This document shows, piece by piece, positions 15,801 to 25,235 of a stretch of 64,000 nt of DNA. Position 1 is the stretch's first letter; the number at the start of each line of letters is the position of its first letter. A program made the position numbers and the translations under genes. Below the pieces are notes generated by a model. The model worked only from the letters and a program-made list of their open reading frames with translations. It was not told the origin of the DNA and did not search any database. Origin of the DNA: Enterovibrio paralichthyis (lineage in GTDB: Bacteria > Pseudomonadota > Gammaproteobacteria > Enterobacterales > Vibrionaceae); assembly GCF_019209835.1 (NCBI RefSeq), contig NZ_JAHUTS010000021.1, positions 10,965-74,964 of the forward strand, in the 5' to 3' direction.

Positions 15801-17357
15801 TCACCACCGCCACACCACGATATCTACTCTATCGAGGATTTGGCGCAGCTGATCTATGACCTGAAGAACGCCAACCGTAAAGCGCGTATCAACGTCAAAC
15901 TGGTATCCGAAGCCGGTGTCGGTACGATTGCTTCCGGTGTGGCCAAAGCCAAAGCTGACGTTGTACTGATTGCTGGTTTCGATGGCGGTACCGGTGCTTC
16001 ACCTCTGTCATCCATCAAACACGCAGGTCTGCCGTGGGAGCTGGGTTTGGCAGAAACACACCAGACGCTGCTGAAAAATGGCCTGCGTAATCGTATCGTT
16101 GTGCAATCTGACGGTCAGATGAAAACCCCGCGTGACCTTGCCGTAGCCACCCTGCTGGGTGCAGAGGAATGGGGCGTGGCAACCGCTGCACTGGTGGTTG
16201 AAGGTTGTATCATGATGCGTAAGTGTCACCTCAACACCTGTCCTGTCGGTATCGCCACCCAGAACAAGACCCTGCGTGAGCGTTTTGACGGCCGCGTGGA
16301 AGACGTTGTTACCTTCTTCACCTACATGGCAGAAGGTCTGCGTGAAATCATGGCTGAGCTTGGCTATCGCACCATCAATGAGATGGTCGGTCAGTCTCAG
16401 CACCTGAAAGTGCGCTCTGACGTCGGTCACTGGAAATACCAGAACCTGGATCTCAACGTTGTTCTGCATAAAGAAGAGCCACGTGAAGGTGACGGCATGT
16501 ACTGCCAGACCCAACAAAACCACGCGCTGGAAGCAGTGCTTGACCGCCGCCTGATTGAGGTTGCATCAAGTGCACTGAAAGAAGGCCGTAAAGTGGATGC
16601 AGAGTTCGCGATTGTGAACACCGACCGCAGCGCCGGCACCATGCTGTCGAATGAAATTTCGAAAGTGTACAAAGACCAGGGGCTTCCACAGGCAATGAAC
16701 GTCAAGTTCAAGGGCTCTGCTGGTCAAAGCTTCGGAGCTTTCCTCGCCAAAGGCGTGACATTCACCGTTGAAGGCGACGCCAACGATTACTGGGGCAAAG
16801 GCCTGTCCGGCGGCACACTGGTGCTCTACCCGGATGCGAAGAGCGACATCATTGCGGAAGACAACATCGTTGTCGGTAACGTCTGTTTCTACGGCGCGAC
16901 CTCCGGTGAGTCTTATATCCGCGGTGTGGCAGGTGAACGTTTCTGTGTGCGTAACTCCGGCGCCAAAGTAGTGGTTGAAGGTATCGGTGACCACGGTTGT
17001 GAATACATGACCGGCGGCGTCGCGATTGTTCTCGGCCAGACTGGACGCAACTTCGCTGCAGGTATGAGTGGTGGTGTGGCATACGTTTGGGATCAGTTTG
17101 GTGACTTCGAAACCAAGCTCAACCCAGAGCTGGTTGATTTAGATCCGCTGGACGACGAGGACGTTGCACTGCTGAAAGAGATGATCAGCAAACATCACAC
17201 GCTGACCGGCAGTACCGTGGCTGAAACCTTCCTGTCGAACGTTGAGGAAAACCTCAATGCCATCGTCAAGGTCATGCCACGTGATTACAAAGCCGTGCTG
17301 GAACAACGTAAACAAGAAGCCGCAAACAAGGAAGAAGTGGAGGCTGTAAATGGGTAA
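12810..17357 (+). CDS. gltB: Glutamate synthase (NADPH) large subunit, first copy
   Basis: 1515 residues from the ATG at 12810, chosen because GGAAGGA lies just upstream and because it leaves a 20-residue propeptide before the catalytic cysteine C21 (HDACGIGF), which must become the mature N-terminus. Domains in order: class II glutamine amidotransferase (about 21-430), central domain, FMN-binding TIM barrel (about 840-1210, with GAKPGEGGQLPG and C1133/C1139/C1144 as 3Fe-4S ligands), and the C-terminal GXGXG beta-helix. It transfers the amide of glutamine to 2-oxoglutarate, making two glutamates, with electrons from GltD. It overlaps gltD by 8 bp. The sequence differs clearly from the second copy at 19233, so the two are old paralogues rather than a recent duplication. 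Confidence 0.96.
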   Translation: MTDSVLRTEGLYVPEMEHDACGIGFVAHLKNRKSHAIVTQALDMLARMEHRGGQGCDPCSGDGAGILLQKPHEFLLEETRKLGIQLPSSDKYGVGVMLFPKDENKRQQCREIFERNAKRLDLEVIGYRVLPTDNSMIGADPLSTEPQFEHAFVTGGDYLSLDELERKLFVLRNYTVRVCLESVSNIGDDFYINSFSAKTLVYKGQLTTEQVPQYFLDLQNPSMVTALALVHSRFSTNTFPKWRLAQPFRYIAHNGEINTVRGNLNWMKAREALLETKLFSDQELKMLLPICQEGASDSANFDMALELLVLTGRSLPHALMMMIPEAWQEKKDMDPKLRAFYQYHANIMEPWDGPASVCFTDGVKVGATLDRNGLRPSRYTVTKDDYLIMASESGVVEIAPENIHFRGRLQPGRIFVADLEQGRIISDEEVKNEIATAQPYQEWVEKNLLHIDKLPDADSKHHQPSPDRLLHHQQAFGVTSEEVNEIILPMAKDGKEPLGAMGADWPLAVLSHQSQHLSNYFKQLFAQVTNPPIDPIRERMVMSLKTYLGKDQNLLIESPIHCRKVELESPVLSNAELEKLRAIDNDHLQAKTLDIVFRASGEPGKLERALKRICQYAEDAVIDGYSIILLTDRAVNSNHAAIPAMLAVGAVHHHLIRKGLRAKADIVIETGDARETHHFATLVGYGANAVNPYLVYETLVDLQRTKKLDPAADVDKLFENYRKSINAGLLKIFSKMGISTLQSYHGAQIFEALGISKSVVDKYFTGTVSRIQGLTIDDIAKEVLVRHRLGYPTREIPVQMLDVGGVYQWKQRGEKHLFNPETIHLLQHSTRDKDFKQFKEYCKAVDSQGDDAATLRSQFDFVKNPAGSIPLEEVEPVESILKRFATGAMSFGSISHEAHSTLAVAMNRIGAKSNSGEGGEDPIRFEKKENGDWERSAIKQVASGRFGVTSYYLANADELQIKMAQGAKPGEGGQLPGHKVDDWIGRTRHSTPGVGLISPPPHHDIYSIEDLAQLIYDLKNANRKARINVKLVSEAGVGTIASGVAKAKADVVLIAGFDGGTGASPLSSIKHAGLPWELGLAETHQTLLKNGLRNRIVVQSDGQMKTPRDLAVATLLGAEEWGVATAALVVEGCIMMRKCHLNTCPVGIATQNKTLRERFDGRVEDVVTFFTYMAEGLREIMAELGYRTINEMVGQSQHLKVRSDVGHWKYQNLDLNVVLHKEEPREGDGMYCQTQQNHALEAVLDRRLIEVASSALKEGRKVDAEFAIVNTDRSAGTMLSNEISKVYKDQGLPQAMNVKFKGSAGQSFGAFLAKGVTFTVEGDANDYWGKGLSGGTLVLYPDAKSDIIAEDNIVVGNVCFYGATSGESYIRGVAGERFCVRNSGAKVVVEGIGDHGCEYMTGGVAIVLGQTGRNFAAGMSGGVAYVWDQFGDFETKLNPELVDLDPLDDEDVALLKEMISKHHTLTGSTVAETFLSNVEENLNAIVKVMPRDYKAVLEQRKQEAANKEEVEAVNG

Positions 17358-18819
17358 GCCAACCGGATTTCTCGAATTTGGCCGCGAATTGCCGGCCAAG
17401 AAAGACCCCGCCGTTCGTATTCAGGACAACAAGGAGTTTGTCCTGAACAGCGAGTTTGGTGAAAAGATCAACCAACAGTCTGCGCGCTGCATGGACTGTG
17501 GTGTTCCTTTCTGCCACAGCGGCTGTCCAATCGGGAACATTATCCCTGAATTTAACGACGCGGTTTACCGCGACAGCTGGGAGGAAGCGTGGAACATATT
17601 AAGCTCCACCAATAATTTCCCAGAATTCACCGGCCGGGTTTGTCCTGCGCCGTGTGAAAGTGCCTGTGTACTGGGGATCAATCAAGACCCCATCACCATC
17701 TGTAATATCGAAAAAACCATCGTTGAAACGGCATACCGTGAAGGGTATGCCAAACCGAAAACGCCCACTTCACGCACCGGCAAGAAAGTCGCCATCATTG
17801 GCTCAGGCCCTGCGGGTTTGGCGGCTGCAGAGCAGCTTAATAGTGCCGGCCACAACGTCACTGTGTTCGAGCGCGATGAGAAAGTCGGCGGTCTGCTGCG
17901 TTTTGGTATTCCTGACTTCAAGCTCGGCATGGATGTGATTGATCGCAAGATCAACCTGATGGCCGAAGCCGGTATTGAATTCAAGGTCAATGCGCACGTA
18001 GGTGTGAACGTTAATGCCCTGCAAATTCGTCAGGATTACGATGTCGTACTGCTGACCGGTGGCTCGACCGTCCCACGTGACCTGCCCATCCCTGGCCGCG
18101 AGCTGAAAGGGGTGCATTTCGCGATGGAGTTTCTGGGTCAGAACAACCGCCGTGCCAACGGCATGGATCTGAAAACCGAAGAGATCCACGCTAATGGCAA
18201 ACACGTCGTCGTGATCGGAGGTGGTGATACAGGCTCTGACTGTGTGGGTACCTCGAATCGCCATGGCGCCGCGAGCATTACCCAGGTGGAGATCATGCCG
18301 ATCCCACCGGAAAAACGCCCAGCTAACATGCCTTGGCCACAGTACCCAATGATCCTGCGAACGTCGACTTCCCACGAAGAAGGCTGTGAGCGTCACTGGA
18401 ATATCCTGACCAAAGCCTTTATCGACGATGGTAACGGCAATGTGAAAGCACTACGCCTTGCAGACATCGTCTGGAAAGAGGCTGCGCCAGGCGAGCGCCC
18501 AAGCTTTGAAGAAGTGGCTGGCTCTGAGCGTGAAATTCCTTGTGATATGGCATTCCTTGCTATGGGTTTTCTACACCCAGAACCGCATGGCGTCTTGGCA
18601 CAACTGGATGTGGCGCTGGATGAGCGTGGCAATGTCGCCACCACTCACTTCCAGACCAGCCAGAAAGGTGTGTTTGCCGCCGGAGATATGCGCACCGGAC
18701 AGTCACTGGTTGTTCGCTGTATCAATGAAGGTCGTGAGTGTGCTCGCGCAATCGACACCTTCTTGATGGGCAACACCAACTTAGAGGCAAAAGCAGACTC
18801 GCTGATGCTCTCCGCATAA
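17350..18819 (+). CDS. gltD: Glutamate synthase small subunit, first copy
   Basis: 489 residues. The N-terminal cysteine-rich region (CMDCGVPFCHSGCPIG and GRVCPAPCESACVLG) binds two 4Fe-4S clusters. The FAD-binding motif is VAIIGSGPAGLAAAEQL, the NADPH-binding motif is VVVIGGGDTGSDCVGTS, and the C-terminal FAD signature is GVFAAGDMRTGQSLVV. It oxidises NADPH and passes electrons to GltB. Its ATG overlaps the gltB stop (ATGGGTAA), with GTGGAGG just ahead, so translation is coupled. A strong terminator follows. Confidence 0.96.
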   Translation: MGKPTGFLEFGRELPAKKDPAVRIQDNKEFVLNSEFGEKINQQSARCMDCGVPFCHSGCPIGNIIPEFNDAVYRDSWEEAWNILSSTNNFPEFTGRVCPAPCESACVLGINQDPITICNIEKTIVETAYREGYAKPKTPTSRTGKKVAIIGSGPAGLAAAEQLNSAGHNVTVFERDEKVGGLLRFGIPDFKLGMDVIDRKINLMAEAGIEFKVNAHVGVNVNALQIRQDYDVVLLTGGSTVPRDLPIPGRELKGVHFAMEFLGQNNRRANGMDLKTEEIHANGKHVVVIGGGDTGSDCVGTSNRHGAASITQVEIMPIPPEKRPANMPWPQYPMILRTSTSHEEGCERHWNILTKAFIDDGNGNVKALRLADIVWKEAAPGERPSFEEVAGSEREIPCDMAFLAMGFLHPEPHGVLAQLDVALDERGNVATTHFQTSQKGVFAAGDMRTGQSLVVRCINEGRECARAIDTFLMGNTNLEAKADSLMLSA

Positions 18820-18847
18820 CTATAACTCAGTAATATCTTCCAGTTTT

Positions 18848-18874
18848 GCCAGCCCTTGCGGCTGGCTTTTTTCT
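18848..18874 (+). terminator. gltBD-1 terminator
   Basis: GCCAGCC/GGCTGGC stem with a short loop, followed by TTTTTTC, 28 bp after the gltD stop. Confidence 0.9.
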
Positions 18875-19232
18875 TTTTCGTCCCTGTTCCCCACACCGAC
18901 GGCTAAAAGTTGCCACCAAGCGATAAATAATCGCCACCTGCGCGTAATTTAATCTCTGCGACCAAGTTAAAAGATCCGCCATTAAATGCTGTCTGCAACC
19001 AAGGTTTGCCAGATATATCGCTGTTAATTCCTAAAGTTAAAGTAATGTGACGAAATTTGACCTCTTCGTCATTAACCGATAACTTGAAGGGTCGAAAATG
19101 CATAAACACTACACTGCCCACTCGATAGTGTTGCTCAACCGCCAATAGGATATTGGTATATCGAGGGACAGGTGCCAGGAAGGCATAAAAAACTGCAGTC
19201 ACTGCCTAAAGCAGTCGCAAGGGAGAATTGCA
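18875..19232 (+). other. Intergenic region before gltBD-2
   Basis: 358 bp. On the plus strand it holds the gltB-2 leader with three perfect hairpins: AACACTA/TAGTGTT (19105-19111 with 19126-19132), CCAATA/TATTGG (19142-19156) and ACTGC/GCAGT (19201-19215). On the minus strand there is a 99-codon open frame (18903-19202) whose last 60 residues look strand-rich and end in Phe. It lacks a ribosome site and would begin inside the leader, so I do not call it a gene. Confidence 0.5.
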
Positions 19233-22200
19233 ATGTCGCTGTACGATCCAACGCTGGAGAAAGACAACTGCGGCTTTGGCCTCATCGCCCATACAGAAGG
19301 TGAAGCCAGCCACAAACTTGTCCGGACCGCCATTTCCGCACTTGACCGGATGACCCACCGTGGCGCTATCAACGCTGATGGGAAAACCGGTGACGGTTGC
19401 GGCTTATTGCTTCAAAAGCCCGATTCCTTTTTCCGCCTTGTCGCCGAAGAGAACGACTGGAACCTCAGTAAGCTCTACGGCGTAGGCATGATTTTCCTCA
19501 GCAAAGACCCGGTGAAGGCACAACATGCCAAAGCGGTGTTTGAAAAGGAAATTGCCGCAGAGACCCTCACCATTGTTGGCTGGCGCGAAGTGCCCACCAA
19601 TGAGGATGTTTTGGGTGAAATCGCGGCCAGCACAGTTCCCAATATTGAACAGGTCTTTATCAACGGCCCTGCCGGATGGCGAGCACGTGACGTAGAGCGT
19701 CGCCTATACATCGCCCGCCGCCGCGCGGAAAAAGCGTTGGCTGAAGACAACGATTTCTACATCACAAGCCTCTCCACCCGCACCATTGTCTACAAAGGTC
19801 TGTGCATGCCCGCTGACCTGCCAAGGTTTTACCTCGACTTGGCCGACTTGCGCTTAGAAGCATCTATCTGTCTGTTCCACCAGCGTTTTTCAACCAACAC
19901 CACGCCTAAATGGCCGTTGGCACAGCCATTCCGTTATCTGGCCCACAATGGTGAAATCAACACCATTGAAGGTAACCGCCAGTGGGCCCGCGCTCGCGCA
20001 TACAAATTCAACTCTCCGCTGCTGCCTGATTTGAAAGAGGCCGCACCGTTTGTCAATGAAACCGGCTCGGACAGCTCAAGCCTCGACAACATGCTGGAAG
20101 TGTTCCTTGCCGGCGGTATGGATCTGTTCCGCGCCATGCGCATGCTGGTGCCACCGGCTTGGCAAAACCACCCAGATATGGCGCCGGATCTGCGTGCATT
20201 TTACGATTTCAACTCCATGCACATGGAGCCTTGGGACGGCCCGGCCGGTATCGTCATGTCAGACGGCCGCTATGCCGCCTGTAACCTTGACCGCAACGGC
20301 CTGCGCCCTGCCCGCTATGTGGTCACCAAAGACAAACTGATCACTTTGGCTTCAGAAGTCGGTATCTGGGATTACGCACCGGATGAAGTGGCAGAAAAAG
20401 GCCGTGTTGGCCCGGGTGAGTTGCTGGTGATTGATACCTTCGAAGGGCAGATCTGGCATTCCGCAGACATCGATAATGAACTGAAAAGCCGCCATCCCTA
20501 CAAAGCCTGGCTGGATAAAAATGTTAAGCGTCTGACGCCGTTTGAAGAGCTGAACGCCGAAGAAAGCGGTGGCAAACGCAGCATGGATGACGATGAACTG
20601 CACGTCTTCCAGAAACTGTTTGGCGTTTCCCGCGAAGAGCAGGATCAGGTGCTGCGTGTACTGGGCGACATCGGTCAGGAAGCGACAGGCTCCATGGGTG
20701 ATGACACGCCAATGGCGGTGCTTTCTTCCAAAGAGCGCCATATTGCCGATTACTTCCGCCAGAAGTTTGCCCAGGTGACGAACCCACCTATCGACCCGCT
20801 GCGTGAAAACCACGTCATGTCACTGGCAACCTGCATCGGCCAGGAAATGAATGTCTTTTCCGAAACCGATGGACACGCCTACCGTGTGGCATTCAAGAGC
20901 CCGGTATTGCTTTATTCCGACATGGTGCAACTGCTGGAACTCGACGACGAGTATTACCGCAACAGCATCATCGACATCAATTTCAAGCCGGAAGACAAGT
21001 CGCTGGAACAGGCCATTGTCGACCTTTGCGATCAAGTTGAGCGCGTTGTGCGCGACGGTACAGTGCTGGTTGTGCTGTCAGACCGCGGCATTGCCAAAGA
21101 CAAACTGCCGATCCCTGCTGCTATGGCAGTCGGTGCGGTGCACAAACGCCTGGTGGATTCGTCTCTGCGCTGTGATGCCAACATTGTGGTAGAGACCGCC
21201 TCTGCGCGTGACCCTCACCAGTTTGCCGTTTTGCTCGGATTTGGTGCGACCGCGGTTTATCCATACCTGGCCTATGAATCCATCGCCAAGATGGTCGAAA
21301 AAGGCGTGATTGAAAAACCGATGCGTGATGCCATGCTCAACTTCCGCAACGGCATCAACAAAGGCCTGTTCAAAATCATGTCCAAGATGGGCATCTCTAC
21401 CATTGCTTCTTACCGCTGTGCGCAGTTGTTCGAAGCCATTGGCCTGGGTGAGCAGGTAGTAAACCTCTGCTTTAAAGGTGTCGCGAGCCGTATTCAGGGC
21501 GCCGATTTTTCTGACTTCCAGCAGGATTTGTACAACCTGTCACGCCGCGCCTGGCTGAAACGTAAATCCGTTGAACACGGTGGCCTTTTGAAATACGTCC
21601 ATGGCGGCGAATACCACGCCTACAACCCAGATGTCGTCAGCACCTTGCAGTCCGCTGTGCGCTCCGGCGATGCGATGGATTACAAAACCTACGCCGAGAC
21701 TGTCAACAGTCGCCCGGTTTCATCCCTGCGTGACCTGATGAAACTGAAGCCTGCAGACAAACCCGTTTCACTTGAAAAAGTGGAAGCGGCCACTGAACTG
21801 TTCAAACGCTTTGACTCAGCGGCTATGTCTATCGGCGCCTTGAGCCCGGAAGCGCATGAAGCACTGGCCATTGCCATGAACCGTCTTGGCGGTAACTCCA
21901 ACTCCGGTGAAGGCGGTGAAGATCCGCGCCGCTTTAACACCGAGCGTAACTCGCGCATCAAGCAAATCGCATCAGGCCGCTTTGGTGTTACACCGCACTA
22001 CCTGACCAATGCTGATGTGCTGCAAATTAAAGTGGCACAGGGCGCGAAGCCCGGTGAAGGTGGTCAGTTACCCGGCCATAAGGTGACGGCGGAAATTGCC
22101 CGCCTGCGTTATTCGGTTCAGGGCGTGACCCTGATTTCTCCGCCACCTCACCACGATATCTACTCGATTGAGGATTTGGCGCAACTGATCTTCGACCTTA

Positions 22201-23699
22201 AACAGGTCAACCCGGATGCACTGGTTTCCGTGAAGCTGGTATCTGAACCTGGTGTCGGCACGATAGCCGTAGGTGTGGCCAAAGCCTATGCCGATCTCAT
22301 TACCATTTCCGGTTACGATGGCGGCACCGGCGCCAGCCCACTGACATCCGTGAAATATGCCGGTAGCCCTTGGGAGCTTGGCCTTGCTGAAACCCAGCAG
22401 GCGCTGGTTGCCAACGGCCTTCGTCATAAAATCCGCCTGCAGGTAGATGGCGGCCTGAAAACCGGTCTCGACATCATCAAAGCCACCATTTTGGGAGCAG
22501 AGAGCTTTGGCTTCGGTACCGCGCCAATGGTTGCGCTGGGCTGTAAATACCTGCGTATCTGTCACCTCAATAACTGTGCTACCGGTGTTGCTACACAGGA
22601 TGACACTCTGCGCCGAGAGTACTTCAAAGGCTTGCCTGAGCAGGTGATGAACTTCTTCAAAGGCTTAGGCGAAGAAGTGCGCGAGCTGATGGCGCAATTG
22701 GGCGTTGAAAAGCTGACCGACCTGATTGGCCGCACTGATTTGCTGGAAGCCATAGACGGGTTCACTGCCAAGCAGCTCAAGCTCGACCTTTCCGGCATTC
22801 TCGCTAGCCCGCAGCCAAAACCTGGCAAAGCGGTATTCTGGCAAGAGCAAAACGTACCGTTTGATAAAGCGGTGCTAAACAAGAAACTGCTGGAAACCTT
22901 CGCCGATGCGATTGAAAACCGCGAGTCAGCGAGTGCCTATCTGGATATCCGCAATACCGACCGCTCGGTAGGCGCATCCCTGTCCGGTGCCATTGCCAAG
23001 CGCTACGGTAACCAGGGCATGGTTGCGACACCTTTGGATATCTACCTTCAGGGGACTGCGGGGCAATCATTTGGGGTGTGGAACGCCGGTGGTGTGAACC
23101 TGACCCTGACCGGTGATGCCAACGACTATGTGGGCAAAGGCATGGCCGGCGGCAATATCGTCATCAAGCCGCATGTCGGCTCAGCGTTTGACTCGCACGA
23201 GTCCACCATCATCGGCAACACCTGTCTGTATGGCGCAACCGGCGGCAAGCTGTTTGCCGCGGGTAAAGCGGGCGAGCGTTTCGCGGTGCGTAACTCAGGC
23301 GCGCTGGCGGTGGTGGAAGGTGCCGGTGACAACGCCTGTGAATACATGACTGGTGGCATTATCGCTATCCTCGGCCATACCGGCGTCAACTTCGGCGCAG
23401 GCATGACAGGCGGCTTTGCATATGTTCTTGATGACACCGGTGACTTTACAGGCCGGGTCAATCCAGAGCTGGTAGAAGCTATCTGTCTCGACACCTTGGC
23501 CATTCATCAGGAACACCTCCGTGGTCTGATTGATCAACATCTGGAGCTCACCGGCTCCTGTCGCGCGCAGGAAATCCTCGCCGACTTTGAACAATGGATC
23601 AGCAAATTCTATCTGGTGAAACCGAAAGCAGCGGATGTGCGTTCCCTGCTGGGGCACCAAAGCCGAAGCGCAGCTGAGCTGCGTGTTCAGGCGCAGTAA
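19233..23699 (+). CDS. gltB: Glutamate synthase large subunit, second copy
   Basis: 1488 residues. The catalytic cysteine is C13 (KDNCGFGL) after a short 12-residue propeptide. The domain order is as in the first copy: amidotransferase, central domain, FMN barrel with GAKPGEGGQLPGHK, 3Fe-4S ligands C1104/C1110/C1115 (CKYLRICHLNNC), and GXGXG C-terminal domain. The start is the ATG at 19233 with AAGGGAGA upstream. It is followed after 11 bp by its own gltD. Presence of a complete cysteine nucleophile and cluster ligands in both copies argues that both are active. Whether they differ in regulation or salt/carbon conditions cannot be read from the sequence. Confidence 0.96.
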   Translation: MSLYDPTLEKDNCGFGLIAHTEGEASHKLVRTAISALDRMTHRGAINADGKTGDGCGLLLQKPDSFFRLVAEENDWNLSKLYGVGMIFLSKDPVKAQHAKAVFEKEIAAETLTIVGWREVPTNEDVLGEIAASTVPNIEQVFINGPAGWRARDVERRLYIARRRAEKALAEDNDFYITSLSTRTIVYKGLCMPADLPRFYLDLADLRLEASICLFHQRFSTNTTPKWPLAQPFRYLAHNGEINTIEGNRQWARARAYKFNSPLLPDLKEAAPFVNETGSDSSSLDNMLEVFLAGGMDLFRAMRMLVPPAWQNHPDMAPDLRAFYDFNSMHMEPWDGPAGIVMSDGRYAACNLDRNGLRPARYVVTKDKLITLASEVGIWDYAPDEVAEKGRVGPGELLVIDTFEGQIWHSADIDNELKSRHPYKAWLDKNVKRLTPFEELNAEESGGKRSMDDDELHVFQKLFGVSREEQDQVLRVLGDIGQEATGSMGDDTPMAVLSSKERHIADYFRQKFAQVTNPPIDPLRENHVMSLATCIGQEMNVFSETDGHAYRVAFKSPVLLYSDMVQLLELDDEYYRNSIIDINFKPEDKSLEQAIVDLCDQVERVVRDGTVLVVLSDRGIAKDKLPIPAAMAVGAVHKRLVDSSLRCDANIVVETASARDPHQFAVLLGFGATAVYPYLAYESIAKMVEKGVIEKPMRDAMLNFRNGINKGLFKIMSKMGISTIASYRCAQLFEAIGLGEQVVNLCFKGVASRIQGADFSDFQQDLYNLSRRAWLKRKSVEHGGLLKYVHGGEYHAYNPDVVSTLQSAVRSGDAMDYKTYAETVNSRPVSSLRDLMKLKPADKPVSLEKVEAATELFKRFDSAAMSIGALSPEAHEALAIAMNRLGGNSNSGEGGEDPRRFNTERNSRIKQIASGRFGVTPHYLTNADVLQIKVAQGAKPGEGGQLPGHKVTAEIARLRYSVQGVTLISPPPHHDIYSIEDLAQLIFDLKQVNPDALVSVKLVSEPGVGTIAVGVAKAYADLITISGYDGGTGASPLTSVKYAGSPWELGLAETQQALVANGLRHKIRLQVDGGLKTGLDIIKATILGAESFGFGTAPMVALGCKYLRICHLNNCATGVATQDDTLRREYFKGLPEQVMNFFKGLGEEVRELMAQLGVEKLTDLIGRTDLLEAIDGFTAKQLKLDLSGILASPQPKPGKAVFWQEQNVPFDKAVLNKKLLETFADAIENRESASAYLDIRNTDRSVGASLSGAIAKRYGNQGMVATPLDIYLQGTAGQSFGVWNAGGVNLTLTGDANDYVGKGMAGGNIVIKPHVGSAFDSHESTIIGNTCLYGATGGKLFAAGKAGERFAVRNSGALAVVEGAGDNACEYMTGGIIAILGHTGVNFGAGMTGGFAYVLDDTGDFTGRVNPELVEAICLDTLAIHQEHLRGLIDQHLELTGSCRAQEILADFEQWISKFYLVKPKAADVRSLLGHQSRSAAELRVQAQ

Positions 23700-23710
23700 C
23701 GGAGGACCCT

Positions 23711-25126
23711 ATGAGCCAGAACGTATATCAGTTTATCGACGTGCAGCGCATCGACCCGCGCAAAAAAGCCGTCAAAACCCGTAAAACCCAGTTCGTAGAA
23801 ATCTACGAGCCCTTCACCGATAAGCAAGCAACGGCGCAGGCAGACCGCTGCCTCGACTGCGGTAACCCGTACTGCGAATGGAAATGTCCGGTACACAACT
23901 ACATTCCGCAGTGGCTGAAACTCGCCAATGAAGGACGCATCCTCGAAGCAGCTGAACTGTCACACCAAACCAACAGCCTGCCGGAAGTGTGTGGCCGAGT
24001 CTGTCCTCAAGACAGGCTTTGCGAAGGCTCCTGTACACTGAATGACGACTTTGGCGCGGTGACCATCGGTAATATCGAAAAATACATCACCGACAAAGCG
24101 TTTGAGATGGGCTGGAAGCCGGACATGTCCGGTGTGCAGTGGACAGACAAAAAAGTCGCCATTATCGGTGCAGGCCCTGCTGGCCTTGCCTGTGCGGATG
24201 TGCTAGTGCGCAATGGCGTCAAACCTGTGGTGTTTGACCGCTATCCGGAAATTGGTGGCCTGCTGACCTTTGGTATTCCGTCGTTCAAGCTGGAAAAGGA
24301 CGTGATGCGTAACCGCCAGCGTGTGTTCAGCGAAATGGGCGTTGAATTCCGCCTCAACACCGAAGTCGGCAAAGATGTCGAACTGCAGTCACTGGTTGAC
24401 GAGTTTGATGCCGTCTTCCTTGGCGTCGGCACCTACCAGTCAATGCGTGCGGGTCTTGCAAACGAAGAAGCGCCGGGGGTCTTTGATGCCCTGCCGTTTT
24501 TGATTGCCAACACTTACCGTGTGATGGAGCTGACCAAAAACGCGCCGCCATACATCAACATGGCAAGCAAGAAAGTGGTGGTACTGGGGGGCGGTGATAC
24601 CGCGATGGACTGTGTCCGCACCTCTATCCGCCAGAGTGCGAAAAGTGTGGTTTGTGCCTACCGCCGCGATGAAGCCAACATGCCGGGCAGCCGCCGCGAA
24701 GTGAAAAACGCGCGCGAAGAAGGGGTGAACTTTATGTTCAACCTCCAGCCGTTGGGTATTGAGCTGAATGCCAGCGGCAACGTCTGTGGTGTCAAAGTGG
24801 TGAAAACCGAACTGGGCGAACCGGACGAAGCCGGACGCCGACGTCCGCAGCCAGTGGAAGGCAGTGAGCACATCCTGCCAGCCGATGCCGTCATCATGGC
24901 ATTCGGATTCCAGCCACACAAAATGACATGGCTGGAACCCTTCGGTGTCGAACTGGATCAATGGGGACGTATCAAGGCTCCAGCACAATCAGAGTTCGCC
25001 TACCAGACTACCAATGCCAAAATCTTCGCTGGTGGCGATGCCGTGCGCGGCTCCGATCTGGTAGTGACCGCCATCGACGAAGGGCGCAAAGCGGCGGAAG
25101 GGATCCTCGATTATCTCGAGCTTTAA
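23711..25126 (+). CDS. gltD: Glutamate synthase small subunit, second copy
   Basis: 471 residues, matching E. coli GltD in length and slightly shorter than the first copy. Cluster cysteines are in CLDCGNPYCEWKCPVHNYIP and GRVCPQDRLCEGSC. FAD binding is by VAIIGAGPAGLACADVL, NADPH binding by VVVLGGGDTAMDCVRTS, and the final flavin motif is IFAGGDAVRGSDLVVTA. The CPVHNYIP form differs from CPIGNIIP in the first copy, showing the two GltD belong to different sub-branches. The ribosome site GGAGG lies 6 bp before the ATG. Confidence 0.96.
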   Translation: MSQNVYQFIDVQRIDPRKKAVKTRKTQFVEIYEPFTDKQATAQADRCLDCGNPYCEWKCPVHNYIPQWLKLANEGRILEAAELSHQTNSLPEVCGRVCPQDRLCEGSCTLNDDFGAVTIGNIEKYITDKAFEMGWKPDMSGVQWTDKKVAIIGAGPAGLACADVLVRNGVKPVVFDRYPEIGGLLTFGIPSFKLEKDVMRNRQRVFSEMGVEFRLNTEVGKDVELQSLVDEFDAVFLGVGTYQSMRAGLANEEAPGVFDALPFLIANTYRVMELTKNAPPYINMASKKVVVLGGGDTAMDCVRTSIRQSAKSVVCAYRRDEANMPGSRREVKNAREEGVNFMFNLQPLGIELNASGNVCGVKVVKTELGEPDEAGRRRPQPVEGSEHILPADAVIMAFGFQPHKMTWLEPFGVELDQWGRIKAPAQSEFAYQTTNAKIFAGGDAVRGSDLVVTAIDEGRKAAEGILDYLEL

Positions 25127-25147
25127 TCCACTGTGAGCATCGCGTTG

Positions 25148-25175
25148 AAAAGTGCCTGTAAAGGCACTTTTTTTT
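25148..25175 (+). terminator. gltBD-2 terminator
   Basis: AAAAGTGCC and GGCACTTTT form the stem, followed by a T-run, 22 bp after the gltD stop. Confidence 0.92.
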
Positions 25176-25235
25176 CGCCCCTATTTTGGCTCATGATACA
25201 CTTCGTTAAACACTTAAATTCTGACGAGCAACAAG

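Noticed and set aside
18903..19202. 99-codon minus-strand frame between the glt operons, as a gene
   Set aside because: No ribosome site at either possible ATG, and it runs across the gltB-2 leader. Kept only as a finding.
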